64,000 bases of DNA from Syntrophomonas sp. (GTDB lineage Bacteria > Bacillota > Syntrophomonadia > Syntrophomonadales > Syntrophomonadaceae), in NCBI GenBank assembly GCA_016841425.1, contig JAENZE010000010.1:62001-126000 (forward strand). Direction: 5' to 3'. The notes beneath the pieces were generated by a model. That model was not told where the DNA came from. It saw only the letters and a list, made by a program, of their open reading frames with translations, and did not search any database. Positions 52,228 to 62,100 of this stretch are shown here, piece after piece. The first letter of the stretch is position 1, and the number at the start of each line of letters is the position of its first letter. The translations under genes and the position numbers were made by a program.

Positions 52228-54357
52228 TTGCTAAAAAGAACAAACAAGAAATTAGCATTACTATTAGTTCTTACCATGCTGGCAACCATGTTTGTTGGCG
52301 TAGGCGCAGCCAGTGCAGCACAGGAATATGCAGTAATCGACAGCAGCTACACCTATGTGGAGGCTGAAGATGCCCAACCTGCAGGTGTAATCGACATCAC
52401 CATGGGTGAAGACTATGTCGCGGCAAATCTTAGCGACATTTACGTTGAAGTTACCCTGCCCGAGGGTGTAGAATTTACTGATACTGCTACCTTGGATCTT
52501 AATAATGGCGATGACACACTGGTATTGTTAGGCGCTGCAGCTGAGGGAGTAGATTCAGCACTATTTTATTATAATGCAGTACCAGGTGCTGTTGATGATG
52601 TGGCTGAAATAGCAGCTATCGATCTGGATATCGACTCTGATGTAACCGGCAGCATTAAAGCCGAAGTCAGAGTATGGGGTGTAAATGGCGATTCAATCGT
52701 ATGGGATATCACCGACGATGTAACTATTGCTAAAGTTGCCGCTGGTGACGTTACCGTTAGCGTTGCTTCTGCCAAGGCTCTGACCCCGGGTGCTGGTAAA
52801 ACTGGTGCCAAGATCACCATCAAGGAAACCAGCCCGGGCGCTCTCAGCACAACCAATGGCGGAGATATTTTCCTGACCGTTAAAGCTACTGGTGTTAAGT
52901 GGGATACCACTATGGGTGCTCCTGTAACATCAGGTATTACCCTGGATGCTATTGATGCTGACGATGACTACAGCAACAATGACAAGACCTTACATCTGAC
53001 TGTAGACACAGCTTCCACTATAGTAAATGGCAAAATCGAAATCACTCCTAAACTGATAGTAGAGCCGAGCGCTTCCGGTGAGGTTATTATCCAGGTTAAG
53101 GGTGATGACATCGATACTACTGACGTGGTAGTTGGTAATGCCGGAACAGCCGGTATAGTAGTAACTGTTGAAAAAGATGACAAAGATAAAGTATACGCAG
53201 GCCGTACTGCTGATTTTGAACATGTCAAGATTACTCTTGATGCTGATACTATCTGGAGAATTGGTGATTATTTCACCATGACCCTGCCGGCTGGCGTAAA
53301 ATGGCAGGATGTTGCTGCTCCTATAGATGATAGTATTGATGATGTTGACATCCTTAAATTTGCTGGATTATATAATAACGACCAGACCGCATGGTTCTCA
53401 GTTACCGGCGCTACCATAGGTGATGATATTGAACTGACTGACCTGCAGATCCTGGCTGATTACAATGCAGTACCTGGTGACCTGGAAGTTACCTTTGGTG
53501 CAAAAGTAACCGGAACTTATAAGATCGGTACTGTTGCTCAGCAGTTTACTGTTGCAGCTGACCCGCTTAATCTCCCGGTAAACACTGCTGATATCCCTGG
53601 CAATACGATTACTATTACTGAAACTGCTGCTGGTGCTATCCTGGCAACTGACAATGATGATGATGATGCAGATGCTCCTGATGCCCTGGACATCGTTCTG
53701 CCGATGGGTGTTGTTTTTGCCGGTGTTCCCGATGTTGATGTTGTAGACGGCGACCTGGAAATTGGTGATGTTGAAGTAGTTGATGACGATACTCTGCGCA
53801 TCCAGATAGAGGCAAAAAGCAACCTGGCCAGTGTAATCGAAATCACTGACATTACCTATAGTGTTGACAACCGTGCTGCTGCTGGCGACATAAATGCCAA
53901 AGTTGGTAAAGAGCTGAACATGAACAGCACCAATCCTCTGGCTACCTTCAAAATAGGTAAGATAGTTTCCGCAACCAGCGTTCCCGCATCAAGCTTTGTG
54001 ATTGGTGCAACCACCTACACCATTGATGGCGTAGAATATACCATGGACGTAGCTCCTTTCATCTCCGGTGACAGAACTTTCATGCCGATCCGCTACGTAG
54101 CATATGCACTCGGAGTTTCCGAAGCTAATGTACTCTGGGATGGGGCCAGCCAGACTGTTACTCTTATGAAGGGCGACAAAATTGTACAGATTAAGGTTGG
54201 CAGCACTCAGCTGCTGGTCAACGGCGCTGCCATTACCATGGACGTAGCTCCTGTAAATGTAAATGGCCGTGTATGTCTGCCCATCCGCTTTGTAGCACAG
54301 GCATTCGGTGCTACTGTAGGTTGGGATGGAGCAACTCAGACTGTAACCATCGACTAA
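52228..54357 (+). CDS. Secreted S-layer-like protein with C-terminal stalk (copper amine oxidase N-terminal-like) domain
   Basis: Exported surface protein of 709 residues. The signal peptide is clear (LALLLVLTMLATMFVGVGAA then SAA, cleavage near residue 30). The mature protein is acidic, rich in Asp, Val, Thr and Ala, with repeated beta-strand-like blocks and few Cys, Met or Lys, typical of S-layer proteins. The last 110 residues form a stalk domain in two similar halves (YTMDVAPFISGDRTFMPIRY and ITMDVAPVNVNGRVCLPIRF). No copper or topaquinone residues of amine oxidases occur. TTG 52228 follows AAGGAGGG. Two ECF promoters, a long leader and a strong terminator suggest high, stress-tuned expression. 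There are no SLH motifs, so wall attachment is unexplained. The S-layer role is inference. Confidence 0.8.
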   Translation: MLKRTNKKLALLLVLTMLATMFVGVGAASAAQEYAVIDSSYTYVEAEDAQPAGVIDITMGEDYVAANLSDIYVEVTLPEGVEFTDTATLDLNNGDDTLVLLGAAAEGVDSALFYYNAVPGAVDDVAEIAAIDLDIDSDVTGSIKAEVRVWGVNGDSIVWDITDDVTIAKVAAGDVTVSVASAKALTPGAGKTGAKITIKETSPGALSTTNGGDIFLTVKATGVKWDTTMGAPVTSGITLDAIDADDDYSNNDKTLHLTVDTASTIVNGKIEITPKLIVEPSASGEVIIQVKGDDIDTTDVVVGNAGTAGIVVTVEKDDKDKVYAGRTADFEHVKITLDADTIWRIGDYFTMTLPAGVKWQDVAAPIDDSIDDVDILKFAGLYNNDQTAWFSVTGATIGDDIELTDLQILADYNAVPGDLEVTFGAKVTGTYKIGTVAQQFTVAADPLNLPVNTADIPGNTITITETAAGAILATDNDDDDADAPDALDIVLPMGVVFAGVPDVDVVDGDLEIGDVEVVDDDTLRIQIEAKSNLASVIEITDITYSVDNRAAAGDINAKVGKELNMNSTNPLATFKIGKIVSATSVPASSFVIGATTYTIDGVEYTMDVAPFISGDRTFMPIRYVAYALGVSEANVLWDGASQTVTLMKGDKIVQIKVGSTQLLVNGAAITMDVAPVNVNGRVCLPIRFVAQAFGATVGWDGATQTVTID

Positions 54358-54376
54358 TACCTAAATCGATTCCTGA

Positions 54377-54410
54377 AATAGCCCGGTTTTAAACCGGGCT
54401 ATTTTTTTTA
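54377..54410 (+). terminator. Strong Rho-independent terminator after the S-layer-like gene
   Basis: AATAGCCCGGTTT pairs with AAACCGGGCTATT, followed by a T-run, 19 nt behind the stop codon. Confidence 0.95.
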
Positions 54411-54540
54411 TAATTATGTAAGTATTACATAATTACTCAACTGTCGTACTTGTCCCACTGGCGAGTTTTATGAGGAGCCCACAGGACCTTCCCGCTAAAG
54501 CGGGACTACTGGTGTACCTGCATTTCATTGTGGTACGATC

Positions 54541-54668
54541 AAGGGTGCAACATTAATTACGACCAGCGGGAGTATCAGTAGTGCCCAAGGGTGCAACATT
54601 AATTACGACCACCGGGAGTATCAGTAGTGCCCGCAGCCTTAATAGTGACCAACGGGAACATCAGCAAC
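54541..54668. repeat. 46-bp tandem repeat, two copies plus a degenerate third
   Basis: Copy 1 is 54541-54586 and copy 2 is 54587-54632; they differ at one base (GACCAGCGG versus GACCACCGG). A diverged third unit (CTTAATAGTGACCAACGGGA and following) runs to about 54668. Units abut with no spacers, so this is not a CRISPR array. Confidence 0.85.
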
Positions 54669-54818
54669 ATTATTAGTGCAGTAACAAAGTGAATGCACAT
54701 CAGTCGTCCCGCTTCGGGGTAGTACCCGAAGGGTGAAGGGTGACGGCGGGACAAAGTATAATGCTCGCCACTCCGAAGCTGTTTACCATCTGCGCAAGTT
54801 GAGATAATAAGTAAATCA

Positions 54819-54848
54819 TTGACCCGCCGGTCGGCTGAAGTATATAAT
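54819..54848 (+). promoter_or_regulatory. Sigma-A promoter with overlapping TetR-type operator, TolC-like gene
   Basis: TTGACC at 54819-54824 and TATAAT at 54843-54848, 18-nt spacer. The operator-like GACCCGCCGGTCGG at 54821-54834 overlaps the -35 and spacer. The same 14-mer with one change occurs at 57999-58012 before the efflux pump genes. Confidence 0.7.
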
Positions 54849-54887
54849 CATAGTATACGAATAATACATAATCGGGGAGGAATTAGC

Positions 54888-56003
54888 ATGCGCAAGTGCA
54901 TGGCAGCGATATTAATGGCATGTTTTCTGCTGGTCGGGATAGCTCCGGGAGCAGAAGCATCTGACGACATTACCTCAACTGGAAGCGAACAGGCCATTCT
55001 TAGCATGGAGGAAGCAGTAAGAATGGCCCTGGATAATAGTCAGGAATTGAAGCAGTCTGATCTGGCCGTGGAAGCCGCTGCCATAACCCGGGATGAGGTC
55101 TGGGATGCGGCCAACGCATTTTTAATGGCGACCTACGTACCCGGTACTGATTTGCATGTAAGTGTTCCTACGGATTCAGATCCTAGCGGGGCAGTATACC
55201 AGACTAATTATGCCTGGATGGCGAAGAAAAAAGCTTATGAGACAAAGGCTGAAGCAGTAGCCTATACGGCCCAGCAGAACTACCTGGCGGTTCTGACTGC
55301 CCTCAATAATTATGAAGCTAAACGCCTGGCCGCTGAAAGGGATAGTGAGAACCTGCGCATAGCCCGAATAAAGCTGCAGCTGGGCATGATTACACAACTG
55401 GATTTATCGGGCATTTTAGCCCAGTCTACCGCCTCGCAGGCAGGCTTTATAAGTGCCGGGCAGAATCTGGATAAAGCTTATGCGGAACTGGCAGATTATG
55501 TTGGCCTGACCCATGATACTAAGCCGGTATTGGAAGACAAATTGATGTTTTCCCAGCTGGAAGTTGATGACCTGGAAGCAGCCATTAACACGATAATTGG
55601 TAACAGTCCCTCGGTATGGCTGGCCGAAGAAGCGGTACGGCTGGAGGAACAGACCTCGGGCTTGGACTCCTGGGAGCTGGATAAAGTCAATAAAGACGAG
55701 GCACTGGTGAATGTGGAAATTGCTCGGGAGAGCTTGAAGCAGGCGATTCGGCAGCTGTATTATACCACCAAACAGCTGGAAGAATCTTATGCTGCTGCCC
55801 TGCAGGGAGTAGAGGTAGCTGAACGGGCTTTGGCTACCAGTCAGCTGTTGTATGAGGTAGGCCTGGGTACTAAAGCAGATGTTCTATCTGCCGAGGCAGC
55901 TCTGAGTGCGGCCCGCGGAGATGCCCAGACTGGTTTGCAGAACCTGGTCTATCAGCACTACCTGTTAAAATTAGCCTTTGAAAAGCCCTGGAGCGCCAGT
56001 TAA
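54888..56003 (+). CDS. TolC-like outer membrane efflux family protein
   Basis: Secreted helical-hairpin protein of 371 residues, probable exit component or adaptor for the RND pump encoded downstream. Signal peptide at 1-22 (ILMACFLLVGIAPGAEA). Two outer-membrane-efflux (OEP) repeats are visible: ILSMEEAVRMALDNSQELKQ with the following helices, and the second half ending ATSQLLYEVGLGTKADVLSA with coiled-coil helices rich in Ala, Glu and Leu. TolC of diderms is about 430-490 residues, so this is short and may lack much of the beta-barrel. ATG 54888 has GGGGAGG 7 nt upstream; a frame-open TTG at 54819 lies inside the promoter and is rejected. Whether this organism has an outer membrane cannot be told from here. 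Confidence 0.82.
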   Translation: MRKCMAAILMACFLLVGIAPGAEASDDITSTGSEQAILSMEEAVRMALDNSQELKQSDLAVEAAAITRDEVWDAANAFLMATYVPGTDLHVSVPTDSDPSGAVYQTNYAWMAKKKAYETKAEAVAYTAQQNYLAVLTALNNYEAKRLAAERDSENLRIARIKLQLGMITQLDLSGILAQSTASQAGFISAGQNLDKAYAELADYVGLTHDTKPVLEDKLMFSQLEVDDLEAAINTIIGNSPSVWLAEEAVRLEEQTSGLDSWELDKVNKDEALVNVEIARESLKQAIRQLYYTTKQLEESYAAALQGVEVAERALATSQLLYEVGLGTKADVLSAEAALSAARGDAQTGLQNLVYQHYLLKLAFEKPWSAS

Positions 56004-56030
56004 AAAATGAAGATATAATTGTAATGGACC

Positions 56031-56061
56031 CAGCGGTTGGATTGATCCAGCCGCCTTTCTT
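56031..56061 (+). terminator. Rho-independent terminator after the TolC-like gene
   Basis: GCGGTTGGAT pairs with ATCCAGCCGC around a TG turn, followed by CTTTCTT, 28 nt behind the stop. Confidence 0.8.
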
Positions 56062-56182
56062 ATATATAGATAGGCTAATTCCAAGATATACTCGCTGATA
56101 CATATAGATGTATCACAGACAGTAACATCCAGGGAATGCTCAATCAAGCATTTATTGGAAAATTAAGCAGAGGAGATATGCT

Positions 56183-57757
56183 ATGTTAAAAACTACTGCC
56201 CGCGTTATCCTGTGTTCACTGCTGATACTGAGCTTGTCTGTTTGCAGTCCGGTGCTGGCCGCTCCAGATTCAGTACTGGATGAAGTGCAGGCCCTGGTGG
56301 AGAATTTTTATGTTGATCCAGTAGATGTGGACCTTTTAAACACCAATTCTCCCCAGAATCTGATGGCGAAGCTGGGAGATCCCTTTAGTGTTTATTTAAC
56401 GGCAGCCGAGTTTGAAGAGTTTATGGGGTCCATTGAGGGGCAGTATGCTGGAATCGGGGTATATTTAAATGGTCAGATGCTCCCGGAAGGTATCGAGATA
56501 AGCGGAATAATCGGAGGATCACCGGCCGAAAAGGCAGGTCTTAAGGCCGGGGATGTGATTGTCGGAATAGATCAGAAAATTATAGGCGGGCTAGATTTAG
56601 ATGCCGTCTGCGGGATGCTCCTGGGACCCGCTGGAACTCGGGTGCAGATTGAGGTTAAGACGGGTCAGGCCAATAAGAATATCACCCTGATTCGTCAGAT
56701 CATAAATATTCCAGTGGTGAATTCCACCCTGCTAGGTTTTAATACGGCTTACATAGACATTGACAGCTTCAGCGATCAATCCGATCAAGATCTGGCCAAT
56801 ACTATTGCCAGCTGCCGCCAGTCCGGGGCAGATAAATGGATAATTGATCTGCGGGGCAACCCGGGCGGGTATATAAACGCAGCCATAGAAATGGCAGGAT
56901 TATTTATCGGACCGGGAATAGTTACGGTTTTGGAGGAAAGAGATACTGTTACCAGTTATTATCCTGATCAACCTGAATTACAGATGAGTGATCCAATTAT
57001 TATACTTATAGACGAAAATAGTGCCAGTGCTTCCGAAATACTGGCCGCAGCCTTAAAGGATCATCGCAAGGCGATACTGCTCGGTGCCACTACCTACGGA
57101 AAAGGAACGGTACAGGAAATATACCCGCTCTCCAATGGGGACTGGCTGAAACTAACCACGGCCCGCTTCTATTCGCCGCTGGGGATTCCCATCAATGGTG
57201 TCGGGGTAGATCCCGACTTGCCCCTGGACAGTAACAATATGATCAAAGCGGCAGAATTATTATTATCAGATCCTCCTGATGGCGGGGCTGGCAGTTATGA
57301 ACTTCTGGCTAATGGACACGGGTTTGTTGTTGACCTGGCCCTGGCCCGCAATTCAGAATACTGGGAGGTCTGGGGGGACATCACCGGGCAGCTGCAGTAT
57401 TTGCCTGCCTATAAAGAGCCTGGAGGAGAAAGATACAATATGTTGACTCTATCCCAGGTCCAGGATAAGACTGCTCTGTATTATCCCAAGGCCAGGACTA
57501 TAGGATATGCAGACAATTATAGCTCAAACCGGGATATCGTTTTATACATCTCCCGGGATTCAGCGGAATGGAATGAAGACAACATTGACATGCGTAATGC
57601 GTCCACCGGGGAAGAGGTGGAAGTGGCTGTAGAGGTAAGTGCAGATAAATTTATCAAGATTAAGCCTGCTGTTGATCTGCTGCCGGGAGAATACTGGGTT
57701 ATTTTTAGTGATGGACAGCAGGATGAATTTCTGGCCAGAATCGGAATTAATCAATAA
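56183..57757 (+). CDS. S41 family C-terminal processing protease with PDZ domain
   Basis: Secreted serine protease of 524 residues. Signal peptide at about 1-27 (LLILSLSVCSPVLA). A PDZ domain spans about 95-175 (YAGIGVYLNGQM, GSPAEKAGLKAGDVIVGID). The S41 domain follows with LRGNPGG, the catalytic Ser in DENSASASEILAAALKDH and the Lys in TTYGKGTVQEIYP, then TTARFYSPLGIPINGVGVDPD. After the protease a C-terminal extension of about 150 residues includes a beta-rich module (GHGFVVDLALARNSEYWEV) of unknown role. AGAGGAG precedes ATG 56183. It sits between the TolC-like gene and the pump operon, yet shows no TetR operator-like site of its own. Confidence 0.92.
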   Translation: MLKTTARVILCSLLILSLSVCSPVLAAPDSVLDEVQALVENFYVDPVDVDLLNTNSPQNLMAKLGDPFSVYLTAAEFEEFMGSIEGQYAGIGVYLNGQMLPEGIEISGIIGGSPAEKAGLKAGDVIVGIDQKIIGGLDLDAVCGMLLGPAGTRVQIEVKTGQANKNITLIRQIINIPVVNSTLLGFNTAYIDIDSFSDQSDQDLANTIASCRQSGADKWIIDLRGNPGGYINAAIEMAGLFIGPGIVTVLEERDTVTSYYPDQPELQMSDPIIILIDENSASASEILAAALKDHRKAILLGATTYGKGTVQEIYPLSNGDWLKLTTARFYSPLGIPINGVGVDPDLPLDSNNMIKAAELLLSDPPDGGAGSYELLANGHGFVVDLALARNSEYWEVWGDITGQLQYLPAYKEPGGERYNMLTLSQVQDKTALYYPKARTIGYADNYSSNRDIVLYISRDSAEWNEDNIDMRNASTGEEVEVAVEVSADKFIKIKPAVDLLPGEYWVIFSDGQQDEFLARIGINQ

Positions 57758-57791
57758 TTCGCCGAGTGAGCAGCTTATTTCAGCAAGAGCG

Positions 57792-57813
57792 AGCTGCGAA
57801 TAAATTCACAGCT
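57792..57813. repeat. 22-bp hairpin repeat, AGCTGCGAAT variant
   Basis: AGCTGCGAAT-aa-ATTCACAGCT, arms complementary except one mismatch. Fourth member of the family seen at 20955, 51407 and 51661. It lies 35 nt behind the S41 protease stop. Confidence 0.6.
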
Positions 57814-57957
57814 ACAAGAGAAGATGAACGCTGGTACGGGTTATCATACAGCACTATTGCCTGAGATGCGCTAGGAAAGCGGAAGCCGCACTGTTAATAC
57901 GGAAAAAAGTACGGGCGATACTGTGAAATATTTACATTCTGGCGTTTAACAATACTG

Positions 57958-58012
57958 TTGACTGCTTGGAAGCGCTGAAGATATAATTTGAGTAGACTGA
58001 CCAGCCGGTCGG
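57958..58012 (+). promoter_or_regulatory. Sigma-A promoter and downstream TetR-type operator of the efflux pump operon
   Basis: TTGACT at 57958-57963 and TATAAT at 57982-57987, 18-nt spacer as in the TolC promoter. The 14-mer GACCAGCCGGTCGG lies at 57999-58012, just behind the expected start point, where a bound repressor would block transcription. The rest of the 57758-58045 gap holds one 22-bp hairpin and nothing else recognised. Confidence 0.72.
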
Positions 58013-58045
58013 GAATTATAAGAAGTTGAATTGGGAGGGTACAAA

Positions 58046-59179
58046 GTGAACAAGGATAATAGAGTAATCAGCCTGATATTGCTGATAGTGCTGATCTGCA
58101 CACTTTTGCTAGGCGGATGCGGTAACACCGAGGAGAAAGTTGCGGAGTCGGAGCTGACCGTAAAGGTTGCGGCCGCAAAAATTCAGTACATAGCTAAAAC
58201 TTCCCAATATTCGGGTGTAGTTAGAGGAATCAACGAAGTAAATGTTATGGCCAAAGCACCTGCCCGGGTTTCAGCCATAAATGTTAAGCCAGGTGATTAT
58301 GTAACACAGGGCAAGGTTCTCTTAACTCTTGACAGCAGCGACTATGAAGCATCCATCAGACAGGCTGAAGCGGCAGTGGCCATGGCCGAAGCCGGTAAGA
58401 GGGCCAATGATGCACAAAAAGCTACCGCCCTGGCTAATTATGAAAGGACCTTGAAACTGCACGAGGGCGGTGCAGTTTCAGACAGCCAGCTGGAAGCTGC
58501 TAAAGCTCAGTATGATGCGCTCAATTCTGGCAGTGCCGAAGCAGGAGTTGAGCAGGCCAGGGCCGCTCTGCAGCAAGCCCAGAACAGTGTAGGCAATTGT
58601 ACTATAACCGCACCTATCAACGGTGTAGTAGGAACCATAGCGCTTTCTCTGGGAGAAACGGCCAGCCTGCAGTCGCCAGCCGCTGTCATCAGCGATACCT
58701 CCCGCCTGGAAATAGAAGTCCAGGTGAGTGAATCAGAGATTGCTTATGTTAAGGAAGGCAGCGAAGTTAAAGTGACGGTCAGTGCAGTCAGGCCAGAACC
58801 GTTCAATGGATCAGTTGAGAGTGTATCTGTTGCGGCTGATCCCAGCAGCAGGAATTATAAAGTAAAAATCACCATGGATAATCCTGATAACTTGATCAAG
58901 TCAGGCATGTTTGCCCAGTTAGCATTGGCTACTGTTTCTGAAGCAGATGCGCTGTGTGTACCCCGCAATGCCGTTATTCCTAAAGGCAGTAAATCAGTGG
59001 TCTACATTGTTGATGAAGACAGCCGGGCTCGCCTGGTGGAGGTAGAAACAGGGATCGAAAACAGCAGCTATATTCAGGTGGTAAAAGGCCTGAAAGAAGG
59101 CCAGCAGGTAATAGAAAAAGGCAATACTCTGGTGAATGACGGAAGCAAGGTCAGGGTGGTCACCGGGGGTGAAAAATAG
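58046..59179 (+). CDS. RND efflux membrane-fusion protein (HlyD/AcrA-like lipoprotein)
   Basis: Periplasmic-type adaptor linking the RND pump to its exit partner. About 377 residues with a lipoprotein signal (LICTLLLGGCGN, lipid on the Cys). Domains follow the AcrA plan: beta-barrel/lipoyl start (VMAKAPARVSAINVKPGDYV), a helical hairpin at about 95-180 (YEASIRQAEAAVAMAEAG and the following coiled coil), second lipoyl half (TITAPINGVVGTIALSLGET), beta-barrel and membrane-proximal end (DALCVPRNAVIPKGSKSVVY). GTG 58046 is the start, with GGGAGGG 6 nt upstream; the TTG at 58031 is upstream of that site. Its stop overlaps the RND start by 1 nt. Confidence 0.92.
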   Translation: MNKDNRVISLILLIVLICTLLLGGCGNTEEKVAESELTVKVAAAKIQYIAKTSQYSGVVRGINEVNVMAKAPARVSAINVKPGDYVTQGKVLLTLDSSDYEASIRQAEAAVAMAEAGKRANDAQKATALANYERTLKLHEGGAVSDSQLEAAKAQYDALNSGSAEAGVEQARAALQQAQNSVGNCTITAPINGVVGTIALSLGETASLQSPAAVISDTSRLEIEVQVSESEIAYVKEGSEVKVTVSAVRPEPFNGSVESVSVAADPSSRNYKVKITMDNPDNLIKSGMFAQLALATVSEADALCVPRNAVIPKGSKSVVYIVDEDSRARLVEVETGIENSSYIQVVKGLKEGQQVIEKGNTLVNDGSKVRVVTGGEK

Positions 59180-62100
59180 TGAAAATAGTTAATTTCTCCA
59201 CCCGGAGACCGGTAAGTGTTATTGTTATAGTCGCGGTTATATTAATACTAGGATTCTTCTCTTTCTCGCGCACCTCGGTTGACCTGCTGCCAGAGATGAA
59301 CTTTCCTATGGCTGCGGTTATCACCAGTTATTCTGGAGCCGGACCGGAAGAAGTAGAATCACAGATTACTAAAACCATGGAAGGGTCCTTAAATAGTCTC
59401 AGCGGCATCACTGAGATCCAATCAACTTCCAGTGAAGGAAGTTCCGTAGTACTGGTCATGTTCGACTGGGGCACCAATATGGACAGCGCCATGCTGGATA
59501 TCCGGGAAAACATATCTTTTATAGAGAGTTTCCTGCCTTCCGGAGCGGGTAAACCGATGGTGGTGAAGATGGACCCCAATATGATGCCTATAATGCAGAT
59601 CGGGGTAAGCGGTGGTGAAAATCTGGAACAACTCCAGGATATCGCCGAGGATATTATTGAACCCCGGCTTTCCCGCATACCAGAAATAGCATCCGTATAT
59701 ATTACCGGAGGTAATGTTCGGCAGGTCAGTGTCGAAGTAGATCCAGTAAAATTGGAAAACTATAAACTATCCCTGGCCCAGGTGGTATCAGTTCTGCAGG
59801 CGGAGAATTTCAATATGTCCGGAGGGCAGTATGAACAGGGCCAGCGCAAGTATTATGTTCGCAACCTGCAGCAGTTTGAGTCAATTGCCGACATAGAGGA
59901 TGTACGCATCCTGACCGGCACCGGCCAGGCCATACGGCTGGCTGATATTGCGGTAATTAAAGACGGGTACGAAGAAACTACCCAGTATACCAGGGTCAAT
60001 GGAGAACCGGCAGTAGGTATTCACTGTATGAAGCAGACCGGGGCCAATACCGTATCAGCTTCCAAACAGGTTTTAGCCGAGTTGGATAAAATACAAACGG
60101 AACTGGGTTTGGATCTGGAAATCAGCGTAGTTATGGATCAGGCCGAATATATCAAGCAGTCCATTCAAAATACCGAGAAGATGATATTGGAAGGAGCTCT
60201 GCTGGCCATTTTGGTCATCTTCCTCTTCCTGCGCAACTGGCGCAGTACTTTTATTATCTTTATTTCTATACCGGTTTCTATAATTACCACCTTTATTTTA
60301 ATGTATTTCAGCAACAGTACGGTTAATTTGATTACTATGGGGGGATTGGCTTTAGGGGTCGGCAGGATCGTGGATGACTCCATAGTAGTATTCGAAAACA
60401 TATATCGTCACCGACAATTAGGAGAACCACGTATGCAGGCGGCCCAGAAAGGGGCTTCGGAAGTTGGGGGAGCGGTAATTGCTGCTACGCTGACTATTAT
60501 CGCGGTCTTTGCTCCTATTGCGTACGTACAGGGCTTGACTGCCATATTGTTCCGGCCCCTGGCCATAGTTATATGCTGCTCGATCGTAGCTTCGCTGTTT
60601 GTCTCCCTAACCATTATACCGCTCCTGGCTTCGCGTATGCTCACCGATGAAACCATGGAGAAATTAAGTGCCCTTAACATCGGTGAAGGGAAAAAACTTA
60701 CCGACCGCTTCAGCCGTTGGATTGACGGACTCAGTGAGAGATACAGCAAATTGCTGCAGGCATCATTGAAGCGGCGCCGTCGGGTGGTGGTATTAGTTAC
60801 ATTAATGTTGTTTGCCTCCCTGGCCATGATACCTCTGGTGGGGGCCGAATTTATGCCAGCTATGGATACCGGAGAGATATCTATTAATATTGAGATGGAT
60901 AAGGGGAGTACGATTTCCAGTACTGATGAGGTGAGCAGGCAGGTGGAAGAACGACTGCATAATGTGCCGGAGGTGGATTTATTATTTGCCAGCGTAGGTT
61001 CTTCATCGGTAATGCTTATGGGTTCAGGGTCCAATACCGATGTATCCACCATGTATGTTAAACTTTGTCCTCGCAACGAACGCAGTAAAGATGTTAATGA
61101 AATGACCGATGATATGCGCCAGATGCTGTCTGATATACCCGGAGCTAAAATTGAGGTAAGCGTGATGGATAGCTCAGGCGGAATGATGTCCGGGAGCAGC
61201 AGTGCTATAACTATCCAGGTTACCGGTGATGATCTCCAGGTTTTGAAAGACCTTTCAGCGGAGATAACAGAAGTGGTCAGGAATGTGCCAGGGACCAGGG
61301 AAGTGGTATCTTCCTTAACTGATGGGACGCCGGAACTGCAGATTCATATTGATCGTGATCGAGCCGCTGCTTATGGCTTGACCCCGATGCAGGTATCCTC
61401 GACTATTAACTCAGCCATGCAGGGTACGGTAGCTACTCAGTATCGTGTAGAAGGGGAGGAAGTAGATGTTAAAGTTCTATATGCCTCTGATCAAGTACAG
61501 GATATAGATTATTTGAAAAACCTGACTATTTACAATACCATGGGGATTAGCGTTAAGCTGTCTCAAATTGCTGCATTTACCGTTGAACAGGGACCAATAT
61601 CCATAAGCCGCCAGGATCAGGTGAGAATAGCCAACATAAGCGGGTCACTTCTGAACCGGGATTTGAAGAGTGTTATGGATGATATAAAGACCGGGGTAGA
61701 TAAAATTCAACTGCCAGCCGGATATGAAGTGGAATATGCCGGGCAAAATCAGCAGATGATGGATACCTTCGGCGACCTGGCGCTGGCTTTGCTGCTGGCG
61801 ATTATCCTGGTTTATGCGGTAATGGCAGTACAGTATGAGTCTTTCTTCAGTCCCTTTGTCATAATGTTTTCAGTGCCTACCGCTATTATCGGGATAATAC
61901 TATCCCTGCTCTTGACGGGAAGAGCACTTAGTGTACCGGCTTTTATAGGGATGATTATGCTGGTCGGAGTAGCAGTGTCCAATGCCATAGTATTTGTTGA
62001 CTATCTTAAGCAGCAGATTGATAAAGGTATGGATCGCGATGAAGCTATCGTAGAAACGGGACGGGTCAGGCTGCGACCTATACTTATGACTGCCTTCAGC

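Larger units (their letters stand above)
54411..54887 (+). other. Intergenic region with 46-bp tandem repeats, hairpins and the TolC promoter
   Basis: No gene. It contains a small CCCGC/GCGGG hairpin at about 54491-54504, two exact-length tandem copies of a 46-bp unit at 54541-54632 with a decayed third, a compound hairpin at 54706-54752 (GTCCCGC...GCGGGAC around CTTCGGG...CCCGAAG), and the sigma-A promoter with overlapping operator at 54819-54848. Confidence 0.7.

Noticed and set aside
52134-52235. Open frame in the S-layer leader starting at a GTG and running into the gene start
   Set aside because: The nearest Shine-Dalgarno-like sequence is about 25 nt from the GTG, and the start lies inside a hairpin. 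No sign of coding constraint can be seen.
52228-54357. Copper amine oxidase activity for the proteins carrying this domain name (also the amidase at 13696)
   Set aside because: Only the small N-terminal-like stalk domain is present. No catalytic domain, topaquinone Tyr or copper His residues are found.
54541-54668. Possible CRISPR array
   Set aside because: Units of 46 bp abut each other without spacers, there are only two good copies and no cas genes occur in the window.
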